From NCBI RefSeq assembly GCF_900683735.1, contig NZ_LR215979.1, positions 2,232,001-2,296,000 on the forward strand: DNA of 64,000 nt. Direction: 5' to 3'. Below the pieces are notes generated by a model. The model did not search any database, was not told where the DNA came from, and was given only the letters and a program-made list of their open reading frames with translations. Both the position numbers and the translations under genes were made by a program. Below, piece by piece: positions 37,548 to 45,795 of the stretch (positions are counted from its first letter, which is position 1; each line of letters starts with the position of its first letter). Source of the DNA: Fusobacterium ulcerans ATCC 49185 (GTDB lineage: Bacteria; Fusobacteriota; Fusobacteriia; Fusobacteriales; Fusobacteriaceae).

Positions 37548-39260
37548 TTAAAATCTTTTAAACAATTCATTTAATATATCTTTCTTGTTTTTTGACTTTA
37601 AAAAATTTATCTGCTCCTCAATTTTACTAAGCTCATTCATCTGAATTTCCAGTCCATCTTCTGATTTTTTTCGTATATCTTCCTCTTTTGCTTTTAAAAT
37701 TTCTTCATATTTAGCAATTTCTTTTTCGCTGTTTTTCTTCATGTCTTCAATTATTTTCTTTTTCCAGTATCCATCTTTGTTATTTAATACCTTTAATATT
37801 TTTTCAGAAAGATTACTTTTTACAGTTACTCTTCTTGTATTAGAATTATAATTGTAACTGATATCCCCATCTCTTACATCACTAAGAAGAGGTATTATCA
37901 TATCTCTAAGCAAAGGTATTTTTATATTTAAAGAATCTGTTATCTTCTGCCCATTAAGATCCATATTATGTATATTAAGTTTACCATTTATAACTATATC
38001 ATTTTTTGAAAGAACAGTTTTTTGCGAAAGCCCTGCTGAACCTCCAAGTATATATTCATTAAGTTCTTTCAATTCTTCAAGATTAACTTTTGAAATATCT
38101 ATATTTATGTACCCTTCTAAAGTATTTACATTAAAATATCCATCCATTTTCCCATAACTGTCTTTTTTATTTCCATTTAAAAAGAATGTTACATTATCTT
38201 CGTTTCTTGAAAGTCTACTTGAAATATTATTTAATTCTCCATTTAAAGAAAATCCATATAATTCAGATGTAAGATCAATCTTTTCAACATATATTTCCCA
38301 TTTATCTTCTTGCTGCAAGTCTTCATTTTTTCTAAGTTCAATTTCTTTTAAAACATCTCTGTATTTTACAACTATTTCATATATCTTCTTTTCATAAACT
38401 TCATTAAGATATATATTTACAAGAGAATCTAAATCTTTTATTGCTATTTCTCCATTTTGTACAAAAGCCTCTACCCCTTTTTCCACAGAGAATTTTAATT
38501 CAGGAGAATTTTTCATATCTTCCAAATCTAATCTTATCTGTTCTTTCTCATCTTTCAGCTGATCGTTTAATACTTGGGCAGATTCTATTATATTTTTTAC
38601 CTCTCTATCCATTTTGAAGATATCCAATGGATTTTTAAGGCTTGTTACTTTTTTCAAATCTTCTCTTATACTTTTAAATTCTTTCCCTTTTTCTATCTCT
38701 TTTATTCTAGTTTCCCAATAATTTCTCTTTTCTTCCAAAAGTTTATTATTTCTTTCATATTCACTTTTCAAAATATTCTCAAGATTCAAGTCATTTATTT
38801 TCATACTATCTAAATACGAATTTTCTATTTCTGTTACCAATACCTCTTTATTTTTTTCATCATCATCTGGGATAAGGACTTGTGAAGCATCTAATGGAGC
38901 ATTTTCTTTTATTCCAATAGTTCCATCTGTCTTTCTGTCTGTAAGAAAATCTACATTTATTATATGAGCTTCACTTATCAAAACTTTTTTATCTGAAATA
39001 TAAATATCATAATCAGCATTAAATTCTTTTACTGTTACAAAATTTTTCATGCTGTTTCTCTGACTTGTTGCTTCTATATCTCTAACTACTATTCTCTTAT
39101 TAAAAGGAGAGAACTCAACTTTTCCTATATCTACCTTACCTTTATTTATTTCTGTAAGTTTTTTCTCTAAAATATTTTTCACTATGATGTTTCTGGCAGC
39201 ATATACTCCAATTACTATTATAATAATTCCTGCTGCTAAATACATAATTAACTTTTTCAT
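37548..39260 (-). CDS. AsmA-like inner-membrane-anchored protein (TIGR03545-like)
   Basis: A 570-residue protein with one N-terminal membrane helix (about 4-24) and a large periplasmic part. After the helix comes a segment reading VDIGKVEFSPFNKRIVVRDI, the usual start of AsmA/TamB-type proteins, which span the envelope and move lipids. The centre (about 150-310) is a long charged coiled coil; beta-rich parts flank it, and the end (about 495-570) is again coiled coil. I recall the AsmA-like family TIGR03545 as fitting this layout, but cannot check it. It follows the YlmH-like gene by 12 bases; AGGAGTTG precedes the ATG. Confidence 0.7.
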   Translation of the reverse strand: MKKLIMYLAAGIIIIVIGVYAARNIIVKNILEKKLTEINKGKVDIGKVEFSPFNKRIVVRDIEATSQRNSMKNFVTVKEFNADYDIYISDKKVLISEAHIINVDFLTDRKTDGTIGIKENAPLDASQVLIPDDDEKNKEVLVTEIENSYLDSMKINDLNLENILKSEYERNNKLLEEKRNYWETRIKEIEKGKEFKSIREDLKKVTSLKNPLDIFKMDREVKNIIESAQVLNDQLKDEKEQIRLDLEDMKNSPELKFSVEKGVEAFVQNGEIAIKDLDSLVNIYLNEVYEKKIYEIVVKYRDVLKEIELRKNEDLQQEDKWEIYVEKIDLTSELYGFSLNGELNNISSRLSRNEDNVTFFLNGNKKDSYGKMDGYFNVNTLEGYINIDISKVNLEELKELNEYILGGSAGLSQKTVLSKNDIVINGKLNIHNMDLNGQKITDSLNIKIPLLRDMIIPLLSDVRDGDISYNYNSNTRRVTVKSNLSEKILKVLNNKDGYWKKKIIEDMKKNSEKEIAKYEEILKAKEEDIRKKSEDGLEIQMNELSKIEEQINFLKSKNKKDILNELFKRF

Positions 39261-39272
39261 CTTTTCAACTCC

Positions 39273-40043
39273 TTAGCTGAATTTTTTTATCAGTATCCTT
39301 ATTTTTCCCTTTTTACTCTCACCTAAAACAGAATCAATCAAAAATTTTCCTTTTCTCCTTATGGATATAATATCCCTCTCCTTTACTACTCTGCTTTTAT
39401 CTTTATCAGTATTGTAGTTCAATGCTACATCTCCAGCTTCTAAAGCTTCTATTGCATTATTTCTGGAAAAATTTCCTAAAGCCGCTGTTATTACATCCAG
39501 CCTTAAAGATGCTATACTTTCTACCAATTCCTTGAATTCTGTTTCTGGAATATCTCCAGAAATTATCTCTTCAGCTTCTACAGGGATTTTACCTATCATC
39601 TTAAGGTTTTCCTTTAAAAACGTAAATAATTCTTCATTTATTATACCATAACATATCCCATCTTTTACAATCAAATCTCCTAATATTTCTCTTTTTAATC
39701 CCAAAGACATAATACTCCCAAGATAATGTTTATGTTCCAGCTCCTTGAACTTAGATCCATTGGCTATTTTAAAATATTTAACTGGAAAACTTAACATAGC
39801 TGAATCAAAATCTTTTGGATATACTCCTATCATTTTCTTTTCGCAGCTGTCATTGATTCCCAAAAAAGAAAACTTTACCCCTAGGTTTAAATTCTCTAAT
39901 CTAGTCCAAAAATTAGGTGGATAAAAATATCTGCTGTACACAGGATAATCTATCTCTTCACAAAGTTCTATATCATCACATATTGCTCCTACTAAAAATT
40001 CATCTATATCAGGAAATACTGATTGAAGTTTTTTTCTGTTCAA
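39273..40043 (-). CDS. S4-domain RNA-binding protein, YlmH-like
   Basis: A 256-residue cytoplasmic protein. The N-terminal two-thirds match the YlmH layout, including a YPVYSRYFYPPNFWTRL stretch, a LGINDSCEKKMIGVYPKDF strand and the LGSIMSLGLKREILGDL motif. The C-terminal S4 RNA-binding domain covers about 183-245 (LRLDVITAALGNFSR, then SRVVKERDIISIRRKGKF). YlmH proteins bind ribosomes and have been linked to rescue of stalled translation. The start is TTG at 40043 with AAGGAG 7 bases before it. An unrelated AsmA-like gene follows. Confidence 0.88.
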   Translation of the reverse strand: MNRKKLQSVFPDIDEFLVGAICDDIELCEEIDYPVYSRYFYPPNFWTRLENLNLGVKFSFLGINDSCEKKMIGVYPKDFDSAMLSFPVKYFKIANGSKFKELEHKHYLGSIMSLGLKREILGDLIVKDGICYGIINEELFTFLKENLKMIGKIPVEAEEIISGDIPETEFKELVESIASLRLDVITAALGNFSRNNAIEALEAGDVALNYNTDKDKSRVVKERDIISIRRKGKFLIDSVLGESKKGKIRILIKKFS

Positions 40044-40186
40044 AATTTTTCTCCTTTTTTATTTTTCTCTACATATATGATTTTATATGATTTTTTTCAG
40101 AAAAGGAATACCTAAAAAAAGTTTTTTTATTTAATATAAAAATAATGGATATTCTACTACTTCAGATGCTTGTATTCAACATTAGA

Positions 40187-40215
40187 TTGAAAATTTGTTT
40201 TTTTTATGCTAAAAT
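40187..40215 (+). promoter_or_regulatory. Promoter of pssA
   Basis: TTGAAA (40187-40192), 17 bases ending in TGC, TAAAAT (40210-40215): an extended -10 promoter 40 bases before the pssA start. Confidence 0.65.
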
Positions 40216-40255
40216 TAAATGAATATTTTTCAACATTAAGGAGATGAAAATTAAA

Positions 40256-41032
40256 ATGGTAAAAAGAAAGTATATAGCACCTAATGCAATCACTGCTGCT
40301 GGTTTATTTTTAGGTTATTTAAGTATCACAGCATCAATTAAGGGTGAATTTATACGTGCTATAGTCTTTATTATATTGGCTATGGTTTGTGATGGATTAG
40401 ATGGAAAAACAGCAAGAAAATTAGATGCTTTTAGTGAATTTGGTAAGGAATTTGATTCCTTTTGTGATGCAGTTTCCTTCGGTCTTGCTCCAAGTCTTTT
40501 AGTTTATTCTATATTGACGCAAAAAATTGCAGCCAGCCCATTTATAGTTCCAGTTTCATTCTTATATGCTCTGTGTGGGGTAATGAGACTTGTAAAATTT
40601 AATATTATCACAGTTGCTTCAAGTGAAAAGGGTGACTTTAGTGGAATGCCTATTCCAAGTGCAGCTTCTATGGTTTGCTCTTATTTCCTTTTCTGTTATA
40701 TGGTAAACAAACATTTAGGAATTGACCTTTTTAATATAGATGCTCTTATGGCTATCACTGTAATTGCTGCTGTACTTATGGTAAGTACTATGAAATTCAA
40801 AACTCCAGATAAAGCATTTCCTTTTATTCCAAAGAAATTTGCTGGTGCTTTTATAATTTTAGTAGTTGTTACACTTCCTATAAGCTTATTTATAGTAACT
40901 TATGCTTATGTTCTCATAAATATCATGTCTCATGTTACAAAGAGATTCTTTGGTTCTGAAAATCCAGCTGATGATAATGATGAAATAGAAGAAATAATAG
41001 AAGTTATGGAAGAAGAAGAAAAAGATAAATAA
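40256..41032 (+). CDS. pssA: CDP-diacylglycerol-serine O-phosphatidyltransferase
   Basis: A 258-residue inner-membrane enzyme that makes phosphatidylserine, the precursor of phosphatidylethanolamine. The CDP-alcohol phosphotransferase motif is complete: DGKTAR, then G and two Asp in GKEFDSFCD (pattern DGxxARx8Gx3Dx3D). Eight or so membrane helices and a very acidic C-terminal tail follow. The frame starts at ATG 40244, but this directly abuts AAGGAG; the ATG at 40256 (MVKRKYIAPNA) has a usable distance and is preferred. A phosphatidylserine decarboxylase gene is not in the window. Phosphatidylglycerolphosphate synthase is excluded by the N-terminal pattern typical of PssA. Confidence 0.9.
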   Translation: MVKRKYIAPNAITAAGLFLGYLSITASIKGEFIRAIVFIILAMVCDGLDGKTARKLDAFSEFGKEFDSFCDAVSFGLAPSLLVYSILTQKIAASPFIVPVSFLYALCGVMRLVKFNIITVASSEKGDFSGMPIPSAASMVCSYFLFCYMVNKHLGIDLFNIDALMAITVIAAVLMVSTMKFKTPDKAFPFIPKKFAGAFIILVVVTLPISLFIVTYAYVLINIMSHVTKRFFGSENPADDNDEIEEIIEVMEEEEKDK

Positions 41033-41052
41033 AACTATATTTAAAATATAAA

Positions 41053-41089
41053 AAATGGGCAGATTGATAATATCAAATCTGTCCTTTTT
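41053..41089 (+). terminator. Terminator of pssA
   Basis: GGGCAGATT (41057-41065) pairs with AATCTGTCC (41076-41084), one G-T pair, followed by TTTTT. Confidence 0.8.
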
Positions 41090-41169
41090 GTATTGAATTA
41101 AATATATTTCTTATTTTTTCAAATATATGATATCATATACATAAGGCTAAAAAAACGAGGTGATTTAAT

Positions 41170-42408
41170 TTGGACTTTACATTAAAGCTAAAACAGGAAA
41201 TGAAACTTTCTTTAACACAGGAAATGAAAATTTCTATGAGTATACTTCAAATGTCTTCATCTAACCTAAAGGATTTTATCGAAAAAGAAGCATTAAAAAA
41301 TCCAATGCTGGAGGTAACATATTCTGCTCCTGCAGCAAAATATAATTCTGATGAAGAAACTCCCTCTCCCTTTGACTTTATCATTGAAGAAAAAACTTTA
41401 ATTGATTTTTTAGAGGAACAACTTGGTTATTTAAAAATTTCACCTAAAATAAAATCTATATGTGAATATGTAATAAATAATTTAGATGACAGAGGATACC
41501 TTTCTATGTCTAAACTGGAGATAAAAAAAGCTCTCAAAGCTTCTACAGCTCAAATGAAAGAGGCTATGGATATTATATATTCATTAGAACCAACTGGTAT
41601 AGGTGCTGAAAACTTAAAAGAAAATCTAAAAATACAGCTTCTGGCTAAAAATATTACTGATGAAAAACTTTTCTATCTTATAGATGATTTTCTGGAAGAA
41701 CTTGGAGATAAAAATTATTCCCTTATAAGTGAAAAATTAAATATCTCTATTGAGCAGATAGAAGATTACCTTGATATAATCAAGACATTAGAACCCATAC
41801 CTGCTAGAGGATATTTTGTTGGGAATAAAACAAACTATGTTGTCCCAGAAGCTAAAATAGAGATAGTTGATGATGAACTTATAGTTACATTAAATGAAGA
41901 GGCTATTCCTAAAATCAAAATAAGCAGTTCATATGAATCTACAAATTCATTGTCTGATAAAAACAATATGTACACAGCTATAAATCTGATTAAAAGTATT
42001 GAGAAAAGATATATCACTTTAGAAAGAGTTTTAAATCAACTGATAATAAAGCAGAAGGATTTCTTTTTTAAAGGCAAGGATTTTCTACAGACTTTAACTT
42101 TAAAAGATATTGCAAAGGAATTGAATCTTCATGAATCTACTATTTCTAGAACTGTAAGAGATAAATTTATAGAAACTCCTCAAGGAATGATTGCTATAAA
42201 ATCTTTATTTTTATTAAATTCAGAATGCCTTGAAATAAAAAAGACCATTGAGAATCTTGTAAAATTAGAAGATAAAGCTTCTCCTTTATCAGATGAAAAA
42301 ATATCCCTGCATTTTAAAAATAATGGATGTAATGTAGCTAGAAGAACAATAGCTAAATATAGAGAAGAACTTGGAATTGCTTCTACCAGAGAAAGAAAAA
42401 GAAAATAA
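41170..42408 (+). CDS. rpoN: RNA polymerase sigma-54 factor
   Basis: A 412-residue alternative sigma factor for promoters with -24/-12 elements, which need an AAA+ activator. Region I is Gln-rich with LTQEMKISMSILQMSSSNL (about 15-33). The core-binding region follows, then the helix-turn-helix DIAKELNLHESTISRTVRDK, and the RpoN box ARRTIAKYREELGI with the basic end TRERKRK. Start TTG with AGGTGA before it. Length is slightly below E. coli (477) because the acidic region II is short. A matching activator and a sigma-54 promoter lie within 6 kb (45543-47148). Confidence 0.95.
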   Translation: MDFTLKLKQEMKLSLTQEMKISMSILQMSSSNLKDFIEKEALKNPMLEVTYSAPAAKYNSDEETPSPFDFIIEEKTLIDFLEEQLGYLKISPKIKSICEYVINNLDDRGYLSMSKLEIKKALKASTAQMKEAMDIIYSLEPTGIGAENLKENLKIQLLAKNITDEKLFYLIDDFLEELGDKNYSLISEKLNISIEQIEDYLDIIKTLEPIPARGYFVGNKTNYVVPEAKIEIVDDELIVTLNEEAIPKIKISSSYESTNSLSDKNNMYTAINLIKSIEKRYITLERVLNQLIIKQKDFFFKGKDFLQTLTLKDIAKELNLHESTISRTVRDKFIETPQGMIAIKSLFLLNSECLEIKKTIENLVKLEDKASPLSDEKISLHFKNNGCNVARRTIAKYREELGIASTRERKRK

Positions 42409-42433
42409 AAAGAAGCTAACTTAAGAATAGTAT

Positions 42434-42478
42434 AATTTTAGAACTTTTCCAGTAGAAAGGTTCTAAAATTTACTTTAT
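42434..42478. terminator. Terminator between rpoN and the AtuA-like operon
   Basis: AATTTTAGAAC (42434-42444) and GTTCTAAAATT (42460-42470), an 11-bp stem followed by TACTTTAT. A second outer pairing, AAAAAGAAGCTAA with TTAGCCTCTTTTT (about 42407-42500), encloses it and can work on the minus strand. Confidence 0.7.
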
Positions 42479-42524
42479 CTTTCTAATTAGCCTCTTTTTC
42501 CCCTATGTTTTTATATAGCTTTTT

Positions 42525-42824
42525 TTAAATTTCCATCTCTAGCAGAGCTGAAGATAAACTTTTCCCATGTTTATCCAAAGCCAGAGATCTTGTTACTCCC
42601 CCACCTAAAGCTTCATCCATGACAAAGTTTAAAGCCCCTAAATTTGGTATTTCATATCTAACTACTTCTCCATGTACTATATCTTTAAAATATTCTTTTA
42701 CTTTCTCAGCAGTTACTTTTTCACGAATTAATTCATAATCTTTTTCATCATAAACTATAAGAGAAATATTTGAAATATTTCCTTTATCTCCTGTTCTTGA
42801 ATGAGCTATATCTAATAATTTCAT
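42525..42824 (-). CDS. AtuA-associated small subunit (C-terminal AtuA-like domain)
   Basis: A 99-residue protein beginning MKLLDIAHSRTGDKGN, the pattern of the C-terminal domain of AtuA-type proteins, which in many bacteria is fused to the DUF1446 domain. It probably forms a complex with the protein encoded just upstream. The frame is open to 42839, but that ATG includes the ribosome-binding site of the better ATG at 42824. Only one base separates the stop of the large-subunit gene from this start, so translation is coupled. Last gene of the sigma-54 operon. The reaction is unknown. Confidence 0.8.
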   Translation of the reverse strand: MKLLDIAHSRTGDKGNISNISLIVYDEKDYELIREKVTAEKVKEYFKDIVHGEVVRYEIPNLGALNFVMDEALGGGVTRSLALDKHGKSLSSALLEMEI

Positions 42825-42825
42825 T

Positions 42826-44178
42826 TTAAACCTCCTCATACATAACTTCGACTTTTATATCTTCTCTAGGAACAAATATAGAACATATTGAAACTACTTC
42901 ACTTACGCTCTTAGTTACTCCTCCGCCACCAGATGGTCCATTAGTATAAAGAGTTTCTACTTCATTTACTATTTTAGTTGCTTCTGCTTTATTTGCTGTT
43001 CTTCCTGCTACTCTCAATCTTACTTCACCTAAAGTAGATGGATCACATAATTTTCTTCCAATAGTATCTCCATAAAGAGAATTTACTCCTAAAAGATCTA
43101 TTTTCAATTCTTCAAATTTTACTCCTGTATACTCTAATCTTTTCTTAACTACTTCTCCTGCAAGAGCTGCTTTGGCATAAGCAGTTGAACCTCCATAGCT
43201 GATTCCAGCATCTCCTATAAAGCAATCTCTATATCCAATACTTACTTTTAAAGTTTTTGGTTTTTCTTTTCCTGTTGCTCCAGTTAGTAATACTTTATCT
43301 TCTCCTATTTCTTTTAATGAAATAGTTGTAAAATCAGCTACTCCATCAGGAGTTAAGTAATTTGCTGGGTCATGTATTTCATATATAAGCTGTTCTTTAC
43401 AAGTGTGAGTAGTTACAAGTCCACCAGTTGTTTCAGTTTTTGTAATTACTACTTCACCATTCTCACTTACTTCAGCAATAGGGAATCCTACATTCCATAG
43501 ATCTTTTACTTCATTGTATCCAGGTACTGCAAAATATCCTCCACATACCTGAGCTCCACATTCAAGAAGATGTCCTATCATAATCCCTTTTCCAATTAAA
43601 TCAGCATTATTTACATCCCAACCAAATTCATAAATCAATGGAGCCATGAATATTGCAGGGTCAGCACAACGACCTGTAACTACTATATCTGCTCCATTTT
43701 TCAATGCCTCTACTATTCCATCAGCACCTAAATATACATTTGCAGATATTAATTTATCTTCTAGATTTTTTAAAGGCATACCTAATTCTAATATATCACG
43801 ATCAAGGTATTTTCCAAGATGTTCAGATATATCATCTCCAATTACTGCTGCTAATTTAAGATTTTTTATTCCCATAGATTCTGCCATTGATTTAATTTTT
43901 TTGATAGCACTCAATGGATTAGCAGCTCCCATGTTAGTTATTACTTTTATTTTTTTCTCTGAGCATATAGGAAGTATTTTCTCAAATCTATATTCAAGCA
44001 GACCATTATATCCCTTGTTTGGATCTTTTAATTTTTCCTGTTGAGCTATTGCTATTGTTCTTTCTGCAAGACATTCAAAAACTATATAGTCAATATTTCC
44101 ATTGAGCATTAAATCTACAGCTGGCTCTATTCTATCTCCAGCATAACCTGCTCCTGAACCTATTCTTACTTTTTTCAT
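42826..44178 (-). CDS. AtuA/DUF1446 family protein (acyclic terpene utilisation type), large subunit
   Basis: A 450-residue cytoplasmic protein of the DUF1446 family. It starts with RIGSGAGYAGDRIEPAVDLM and contains IDYIVFECLAERTIA, ITNMGAANPLSAI, GADIVVTGRCADPAIFMAPLI and an LYTNGPSGGGG loop near the end. In Pseudomonas the name-giving AtuA is needed for citronellol breakdown, but family members in anaerobes act on other, unidentified compounds. Fusion proteins of about 560-600 residues carry the C-terminal domain in the same chain; here it is a separate gene. The CitMHS transporter is encoded 19 bases upstream, which suggests an organic acid as substrate. Confidence 0.85.
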   Translation of the reverse strand: MKKVRIGSGAGYAGDRIEPAVDLMLNGNIDYIVFECLAERTIAIAQQEKLKDPNKGYNGLLEYRFEKILPICSEKKIKVITNMGAANPLSAIKKIKSMAESMGIKNLKLAAVIGDDISEHLGKYLDRDILELGMPLKNLEDKLISANVYLGADGIVEALKNGADIVVTGRCADPAIFMAPLIYEFGWDVNNADLIGKGIMIGHLLECGAQVCGGYFAVPGYNEVKDLWNVGFPIAEVSENGEVVITKTETTGGLVTTHTCKEQLIYEIHDPANYLTPDGVADFTTISLKEIGEDKVLLTGATGKEKPKTLKVSIGYRDCFIGDAGISYGGSTAYAKAALAGEVVKKRLEYTGVKFEELKIDLLGVNSLYGDTIGRKLCDPSTLGEVRLRVAGRTANKAEATKIVNEVETLYTNGPSGGGGVTKSVSEVVSICSIFVPREDIKVEVMYEEV

Positions 44179-44197
44179 TTTAACCTCCTGAAGTTAA

Positions 44198-45478
44198 TTA
44201 TCTATATAAAGCACCTGTTACTATTGCTACTATAAGCATTACTATTGTAGTTAAAAACGCATATGGAATTGTTTTCTTTTGATGTTCTCCAAGTTCTACT
44301 CCTGTCAATCCAACCAAAAGGAAAGTTGACGCTGTAAGAGGACTTACTGGGAATCCAGTCGTCATTTGTCCTAATATAGCCGCTCTTCCAACTGCTATTG
44401 CTGAACTTCCAAATTCTTGAGCTGTACTTGCAAGAACTGGTAGTACTCCAAAGTAGAATGAATCTGGATCAAACAGTAAGCTTGCTGGCATACTTATTAC
44501 TCCTGTAATAACTGCCATATAACTTCCCAATGATTTAGGAATTGTTTTTACTATAACTGTAGACATCTCTGTTATCATTCCAGAATTTTGCATAATTCCA
44601 ATAAATGCACCTGCTGCAAATAATATACTCGCCATCATAAGAGCTGCTTTTGCATGAGCATCCACTCTTTCTTTCTGCTCTTTTACAGAAGGAAAGTTTA
44701 TTACTATTGAGATACAGAAAGCAATCATAAATACAACTGTTGGAGATAATTTTCCTGATACAAGAACTACTATTGCAACTATTATCGTCAAAATATTTAC
44801 AATAAAGTTTCTGCTTTCTTTCTTTTCTCCCAGATTCTCTGTATCAATATTTATATTTTCTATATTTCCAATTCTAACTTTTTCATCTCTTCCTAATTTA
44901 AAAGCTACAAAAAGAACAAATAATATTCCTGCTAAAACAGGTATAAGTAAAGGATTAAAAAGTTCTGTTACTGGTATTTTTAAAGAAGTTGCTGCTCTGA
45001 TTGTAGGTCCTCCCCATGGAAGGATATTCATTACCCCTGCTCCTAGTGCTACTATTGTAGCAAGAGTAGTTTTTCTCATTCCTAAAGCTTCATATAGAGG
45101 AAGCATTGCTGGAACTGTTACCAGAAATGTTACTGCTCCTGAACCGTCAAGATGTACTATCATAGCTAGTATTGCTGTTCCTATTGCTATTCTTATTGGG
45201 TCTTTACCAACAATTTTTAAAATTTTATCAATTATCGGCTGGAAAGTTCCTGCATCTGTAAGAATCCCAAAGAATAAGATTGCAAAGATAAACATAGTTC
45301 CAGTTGGAGCTATTGATTTTACCCCATCATTAATATATTTTCCAATATTTAACCCATGTCCTCCTATAAGTGCTGTTATTACAGGCACAGATATAAGTGC
45401 TACTAATGGAGACATTTTTTTCAACATTATTACTGCTAATAGTACAATGATCGTTATAAATCCTAAAGCCGCTACCAT
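44198..45478 (-). CDS. CitMHS-type organic acid transporter
   Basis: A 426-residue inner-membrane protein with about 11-12 helices. Typical segments of the citrate-metal/H+ symporter superfamily are ILFFGILTDAGTFQPIIDKILKIVGKDP (about 67-94), HLDGSGAVTFLVTVPAMLPLY and MPASLLFDPDSFYFGVLPVL near the C-terminus. CitMHS proteins import citrate complexed with Mg2+ or Ca2+; related members take other di- and tricarboxylates. First gene behind the sigma-54 promoter at 45543-45557, hence probably induced by its own substrate through the activator at 45796-47148. Confidence 0.88.
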   Translation of the reverse strand: MVAALGFITIIVLLAVIMLKKMSPLVALISVPVITALIGGHGLNIGKYINDGVKSIAPTGTMFIFAILFFGILTDAGTFQPIIDKILKIVGKDPIRIAIGTAILAMIVHLDGSGAVTFLVTVPAMLPLYEALGMRKTTLATIVALGAGVMNILPWGGPTIRAATSLKIPVTELFNPLLIPVLAGILFVLFVAFKLGRDEKVRIGNIENINIDTENLGEKKESRNFIVNILTIIVAIVVLVSGKLSPTVVFMIAFCISIVINFPSVKEQKERVDAHAKAALMMASILFAAGAFIGIMQNSGMITEMSTVIVKTIPKSLGSYMAVITGVISMPASLLFDPDSFYFGVLPVLASTAQEFGSSAIAVGRAAILGQMTTGFPVSPLTASTFLLVGLTGVELGEHQKKTIPYAFLTTIVMLIVAIVTGALYR

Positions 45479-45542
45479 ATTTTCCTCCCTTAATTTTATT
45501 AATATTTATTTTCGTCTGACATTTTCTTTGTTAAAATATAAA

Positions 45543-45557
45543 GCAAATCCTATGCCA
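45543..45557 (-). promoter_or_regulatory. Sigma-54 promoter (-24/-12) of the CitMHS-AtuA operon
   Basis: On the minus strand TGGCATAGGATTTGCT: -24 TGGCAT and -12 TTGCT with the correct 5-base spacing (consensus TGGCACN5TTGCW). The transcription start would be near 45531, about 50 bases before the transporter ATG. rpoN and a sigma-54 activator are both in the window. Confidence 0.88.
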
Positions 45558-45629
45558 TAGTAAATATTTTTTAATTGCCTTGATTTATCAGGGTTCAGAA
45601 AATTTAAAATAAATTTTATATAAAAAAAA

Positions 45630-45645
45630 TTCTAATTTTTTAGAA
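45630..45645. promoter_or_regulatory. Activator-binding palindrome, site 1
   Basis: TTCTAA-TTTT-TTAGAA, a perfect 6-4-6 palindrome 73 bases upstream of the sigma-54 -24 element. The same motif occurs at 45741 and 45773. Confidence 0.65.
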
Positions 45646-45646
45646 A

Positions 45647-45704
45647 TAAAAATGTGAATGACTTTTAAGCAGAAATATAATCTAGCTTTTTGATCATTCA
45701 CATT
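45647..45704 (-). terminator. Terminator of the activator gene
   Basis: AATGTGAATGA (45651-45661) and TCATTCACATT (45694-45704), an 11-bp stem; on the minus strand TTTTATTTC follows. It separates activator palindrome 1 from palindromes 2 and 3. Confidence 0.7.
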
Positions 45705-45739
45705 GACAATTTTACAACTTAATAATTCTTAAATACATG

Positions 45740-45757
45740 TTTCTAATTTTTTAGAAA
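45740..45757. promoter_or_regulatory. Activator-binding palindrome, site 2
   Basis: TTTCTAATTTTTTAGAAA, an extended copy of site 1. Site 3 begins 32 bases further on (about three helical turns), as expected for cooperative binding of activator dimers. Confidence 0.7.
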
Positions 45758-45771
45758 TAATTACTGTTCTA

Positions 45772-45789
45772 TTTCTAGTTTTTTAGAAA
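45772..45789. promoter_or_regulatory. Activator-binding palindrome, site 3
   Basis: TTTCTAGTTTTTTAGAAA, one base different from site 2 and 7 bases beyond the end of the activator gene. Confidence 0.7.
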
Positions 45790-45795
45790 CAAACA

